From the NCBI GenBank assembly GCA_002862085.1, contig PKCK01000126.1, positions 1 through 64,000 of the forward strand: a stretch of DNA of 64,000 nucleotides. Direction: 5' to 3'. Below the pieces are notes generated by a model. The model worked only from the letters and a program-made list of their open reading frames with translations. It made no database searches and was not told the DNA's origin. Shown piece after piece: positions 61,191-64,000 of this stretch; position 1 is the first letter of the stretch, and each line of letters opens with the position of its first letter. Made by a program: the position numbers and the translations under genes. This stretch comes from Planctomycetota bacterium (lineage in GTDB: Bacteria > Planctomycetota > UBA1135 > GCA-002686595).

Positions 61191-62900
61191 TCAGTCGGTG
61201 CGGACGATCATGCGGATGGCGCCGCCGTCCACGTGGAGCTCGGTGGTCGTGGTGCCGCTGAAGGCCTGACGGATCATCGCGGAGACGCGGTCGGCGGCCG
61301 CCACGACGCGCCGCGCCTCGGGGACATCGCGGGGCCCGTCCGGCTCGGCCGGACTGAACGCCCTGTCGAGGTCCTCGATCATCTTCGCCCACATCCGGGA
61401 CATCTGATCGAGGACGGTGGCGGCAGCGGCGGTGGGCTGGACCGTGAAGGCCGCGCCGCTCGCCGCCTCCGACGCCGCGCGGACGGCGTCGTTGGCGAGG
61501 AACGAGCGGGAGCCCTCGGCGTTCGCGACCAGATCGAGGTAGCTCCCGACGCCCGCCCCGTCGCCGGACATGGAGAAGATCAGGCGGCCGGCGCCCACGC
61601 CCATCCCCATGCCCATCGGCGCCTTCTCCGTGGCGGTCCAGAGCTCGACCTCGTCGCCGGAGGGCAGCGCGCGGTCGCTGGAGACCGTGAAGGAGCCCAT
61701 GCCGGAGAGCTCCATCACCGTGTCGACGACGTCGAGCATGGTCTCGCTGTCCTCGATGCGGGCGACGAAGGTGGGCGCGTCGCCGGGCATCGTGAAATCG
61801 TCGAAGCGGAGGCCGGTCGGCTCGTTGAACATGACGAAGTCGCCGGTGAGGTTCCTGATCACGTCGTCGAGGACGTCGAAGCCGACGACGCCGCTGGCAG
61901 CGTCGAGGCTCCCCATGATCCGGGCGGAGGCCGTCTGATCGTTCGCCTCGATCATTCCGAGGATCCAGTCGACCATCCCGCCGACGTCCAGGGACAGGAC
62001 GGTGGCGGTGGTCGCCGAGCCGGGGACGTCGCGCAGCAGCGAGGCGTCGGCCTCGCCGAAGAAGCCGAGGAGGTCGCCGATGAGCGTCTCCTGGCCGTAG
62101 GGCAGGACGAATTCCCAGTCGGCGTCCTCGCCGTCGCCGAGGGTGACGGCCCCGTACATCCACTCGAGGGACGTGACGGCCTGGGCAGCGCGGGCCTCCA
62201 TTCCCTCGAAGGGGCCCTCCGCTCGGAGCCACTGGCTCCAGATGGAGTCCATGTCGACGGCGACCTCCAGCGCGCAGGGGCGGCGGCGCGCGGCGACCGC
62301 CGGGAGCGCGAGGGGGCCCGCGGGCTCGGGCGACTCCAGGCGCTCGAGGCTCGACATGGCCATCGCGCGGGTCGCCTCCGCGCTCTCCGCGGAGAACACC
62401 ATCACGTAGCCTCCGCGCTCGAGGAAGAGCTCGGCGCCGCGGGGTCCGTTGACCAGCGCGCTGATCCCTTCGGCGAGCTGGACCTCGGTCGCGCCCTCGC
62501 CGACGACGCGGCGCAGGACCTGGGTGAAGCGGGGTCCCGCTGCGGCGACGAGGCCGACCCTGGGGGCGGCGCCAGCGGTCTCCGCGTCCACGAAGACGAC
62601 CGCTCCGGTGCAGTCCTCGGCGGCCTCGATCAGCGTGCGCCGCATCGCCTTGATCTGCGCGGCGATCGCTTCGCCCTGGCCGCCGGCCATCAGCGGAGTG
62701 AGGTCGTCGATCACGGACTCCCAGCGGGCGTCGAGGGCGAAGGCCATCCAGGCGTTGGTGTCCCGGCTCGCGATGAGGGCCTTGGGATCGGGCGCGTGGA
62801 CGCACACGAGCGCATTCGCCGGGACGACGGAGAGGAGCGCGTCCCCGGGAGCGGGCGCCGCGGGGGCGACGAGCGGGAGGAGCGTGAGGGCGTGGAGCAT
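61191..62900 (-). CDS. Exported DUF3352-like protein (569 aa)
   Basis: A 569-residue protein with a signal peptide (MLHALTLLPLVAPAAPA). The segment LLSVVPANALVCVHAPDPKAL near the start and the layout of alternating helix and strand with recurrent 'value of one run' patterns (ELFLERGGYVMVFSAES, MLDVVDTVMELSGMG, LIFSMSGDGAGVG) resemble DUF3352, a secreted family of unknown function common in planctomycetes. There is no further membrane helix or catalytic motif. It is divergent from the peptidase gene, with 205 bp between. Confidence 0.72.
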   Translation of the reverse strand: MLHALTLLPLVAPAAPAPGDALLSVVPANALVCVHAPDPKALIASRDTNAWMAFALDARWESVIDDLTPLMAGGQGEAIAAQIKAMRRTLIEAAEDCTGAVVFVDAETAGAAPRVGLVAAAGPRFTQVLRRVVGEGATEVQLAEGISALVNGPRGAELFLERGGYVMVFSAESAEATRAMAMSSLERLESPEPAGPLALPAVAARRRPCALEVAVDMDSIWSQWLRAEGPFEGMEARAAQAVTSLEWMYGAVTLGDGEDADWEFVLPYGQETLIGDLLGFFGEADASLLRDVPGSATTATVLSLDVGGMVDWILGMIEANDQTASARIMGSLDAASGVVGFDVLDDVIRNLTGDFVMFNEPTGLRFDDFTMPGDAPTFVARIEDSETMLDVVDTVMELSGMGSFTVSSDRALPSGDEVELWTATEKAPMGMGMGVGAGRLIFSMSGDGAGVGSYLDLVANAEGSRSFLANDAVRAASEAASGAAFTVQPTAAAATVLDQMSRMWAKMIEDLDRAFSPAEPDGPRDVPEARRVVAAADRVSAMIRQAFSGTTTTELHVDGGAIRMIVRTD

Positions 62901-63026
62901 GGGCGATCGGTGTCCGGCTGGGGCCTGCGCGGTGGGGGAGGGTCGTGCCGTTCGATGTTCGTCGTCGCACGCCCCGCGGGCGCGTCAGAGCTACGTGACA
63001 TGGCACGCACCATTCGCGGCGGCGCC

Positions 63027-63032
63027 TAGAAT
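63027..63032 (+). promoter_or_regulatory. Possible -10 element TAGAAT upstream of the DPP-IV gene
   Basis: TAGAAT lies 73 nt before the ATG at 63106. It would give a leader of about 65 nt, unlike the close hexamers elsewhere. The -35 is not clear. Confidence 0.25.
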
Positions 63033-63105
63033 CCCGGTTCCTCTCCTCGGGCGCCATCGCCAAGGGGCCTCCGAACCGCTCTCGATCCTCGTCCGACCTC
63101 CGCTC

Positions 63106-64000
63106 ATGACCCGAATCGCCGCGCAGACCGTCCTCCTGGCCGCGCTGACCCACGCAGTGCAGGCCGCCGCCGCGCCCCAGGAGCCCATCACCCTGGAGCA
63201 GACGAGTCGCGGCTCGGGCGCCCCTGGACTGGACCTCTCCGTGCGCCTGGGGGCCTACAGCTGGAGCTCCGACGGGGAGCACGTCCTGCTGCGCCGACCC
63301 GGCGAGGACGACGTCTGGATCGATCCTCTCTCCGGCGAGCGCGAGGAGCCCGCGGCGCAGGAGGAGGCCCCTCAGCCCCAGCTCGAGGGGTCCCAGCTGG
63401 AGCTGGTCCGGAGCACGGCGCCCGGCGCGGCCGGCATGTCGCGCAAGGAGCTGGAGGCGCTCGCCAGGGCGCTCTTCCTGCGCCCTGAACAGCGCTCGGA
63501 CGACGGCGCCGTCAGCCTCGTCTACCACGAGCAGGTGCTCTACACCGCTCACCCCGAGGCCGGCGTCCAGGTCATCGCCCGGGGCGCGGACGGTGACATC
63601 CGCTACGACCGCCTCGCGCCCGACGGACGCTGGGTCACCTACGTGCGCGGCAACGACCTCTTCCTCGTGAGCACGGCGGACGGCTCGACCCGGGCGATCA
63701 CGTCGAACGGCGGTCCCGACCAGTTCAACGGCATCCTCGACTGGGTCTACCAGGAGGAGATCTACGGACGCGGTGATTTCCAGGCGCACTTCTGGTCGCC
63801 GAGCTCGCGCCACACGGCCTTCATCTCCCTGGACGAGGAGCCCGTGATGGAGTTCACCGTCGTCGATCACATCGAGGACGGCCACTTCCGCGTGCGGCCG
63901 GAGGTGACGAACTATCCGAAGGTGGGGGACCCCAACCCGATTCCGCGCGTGGGCATCGCCGCGGCGGAGACCGGGTCGACGGCGTGGGTCGATCTCTCGC
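63106..64000 (+). CDS. S9 family (DPP-IV type) prolyl peptidase, N-terminal part
   Basis: The first 298 residues of an exported peptidase cut by the right edge. A signal peptide (MTRIAAQTVLLAALTHAVQA) precedes the start of the DPP-IV beta-propeller: DIRYDRLAPDGRWVTYVRGNDLFLV, GGPDQFNGILDWVYQEEIYG, and FWSPSSRHTAFISLDE. The WVYQEE(I/V)Y motif contains the double-Glu that anchors the substrate N-terminus in dipeptidyl peptidase IV. The catalytic alpha/beta-hydrolase domain lies outside the window, so activity cannot be checked. Likely a periplasmic dipeptidyl peptidase. Confidence 0.88.
   Translation, partial: MTRIAAQTVLLAALTHAVQAAAAPQEPITLEQTSRGSGAPGLDLSVRLGAYSWSSDGEHVLLRRPGEDDVWIDPLSGEREEPAAQEEAPQPQLEGSQLELVRSTAPGAAGMSRKELEALARALFLRPEQRSDDGAVSLVYHEQVLYTAHPEAGVQVIARGADGDIRYDRLAPDGRWVTYVRGNDLFLVSTADGSTRAITSNGGPDQFNGILDWVYQEEIYGRGDFQAHFWSPSSRHTAFISLDEEPVMEFTVVDHIEDGHFRVRPEVTNYPKVGDPNPIPRVGIAAAETGSTAWVDLS

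Noticed and set aside
1-64000. CRISPR arrays, tRNA or rRNA genes, transposases, phage genes, toxin-antitoxin pairs
   Set aside because: Looked for and none recognised. Short tandem or inverted repeats found do not fit any of these.

Overview
The window looks like chromosomal DNA of a very GC-rich planctomycete (Planctomycetota). The main evidence is a cytochrome-c/DUF1549/DUF1553 protein translationally coupled to a Tat-exported DUF1501 protein at the left edge, a C-terminal domain at 23.5-24 kb that I recall from secreted planctomycete proteins, and many secreted proteins and lipoproteins of unknown function. GC content was judged by eye, not computed. I see no rRNA, tRNA, CRISPR array, insertion sequence or phage gene. 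Gene density is high and most long frames opposite the real genes are GC-rich shadows.

Layout. 0-4 kb: DUF1501 (cut by the left edge) and DUF1549/DUF1553. 4-13 kb: a BrkB/YihY membrane protein, PrmA, a large DinG/XPD-type helicase with a decayed N-terminal exonuclease domain, leucine dehydrogenase, and a tandem SGNH hydrolase. 13-22 kb: a GT39-like glycosyltransferase and a 2123-residue exported protein of unknown function. 22-30 kb: an AcpH-like phosphodiesterase, an RluA-family pseudouridine synthase, a lectin/Fn3/PQQ-sugar-dehydrogenase-like secreted protein, a divergent protein kinase, lipoproteins, and an archaeal/eukaryotic-type (type II) methionine aminopeptidase. 30-43 kb: acetyltransferases, MutS, a COG3014-like plus LpoB-like lipoprotein pair, an NDP-sugar epimerase, ATP-type PEP carboxykinase, a TPR protein coupled to a beta-helix protein, and a DUF59 protein. 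43-52 kb: an AbgT transporter, a LOG-family protein, a four-gene metal-uptake-like operon (ABC ATPase, FtsX-type permease, His-rich lipoprotein, DUF3299 lipoprotein) and a sodium:solute symporter. 52-64 kb: an ECF sigma factor/zinc-finger anti-sigma/secreted protein operon, a TlpA-like/DUF3299-like/HEAT-like envelope operon, PilT, a secreted DUF3352-like protein, and the start of a DPP-IV family peptidase cut by the right edge.

The most interesting candidates are the His-rich lipoprotein/DUF3299/ABC operon (46.4-49.8 kb), which resembles Zrg-type zinc uptake; the giant exported protein (15.1-21.4 kb); the sigma/anti-sigma operon whose anti-sigma carries a large repeat-like outer domain; and a recurrent TAnnnT hexamer 6-9 nt upstream of the start codon of about a dozen genes, most of them first in their transcription unit, which suggests leaderless transcription. 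Several convergent gene pairs are separated by long perfect GC hairpins without U-tracts, and a perfect 20-bp palindrome lies in the leader of the leucine dehydrogenase gene.
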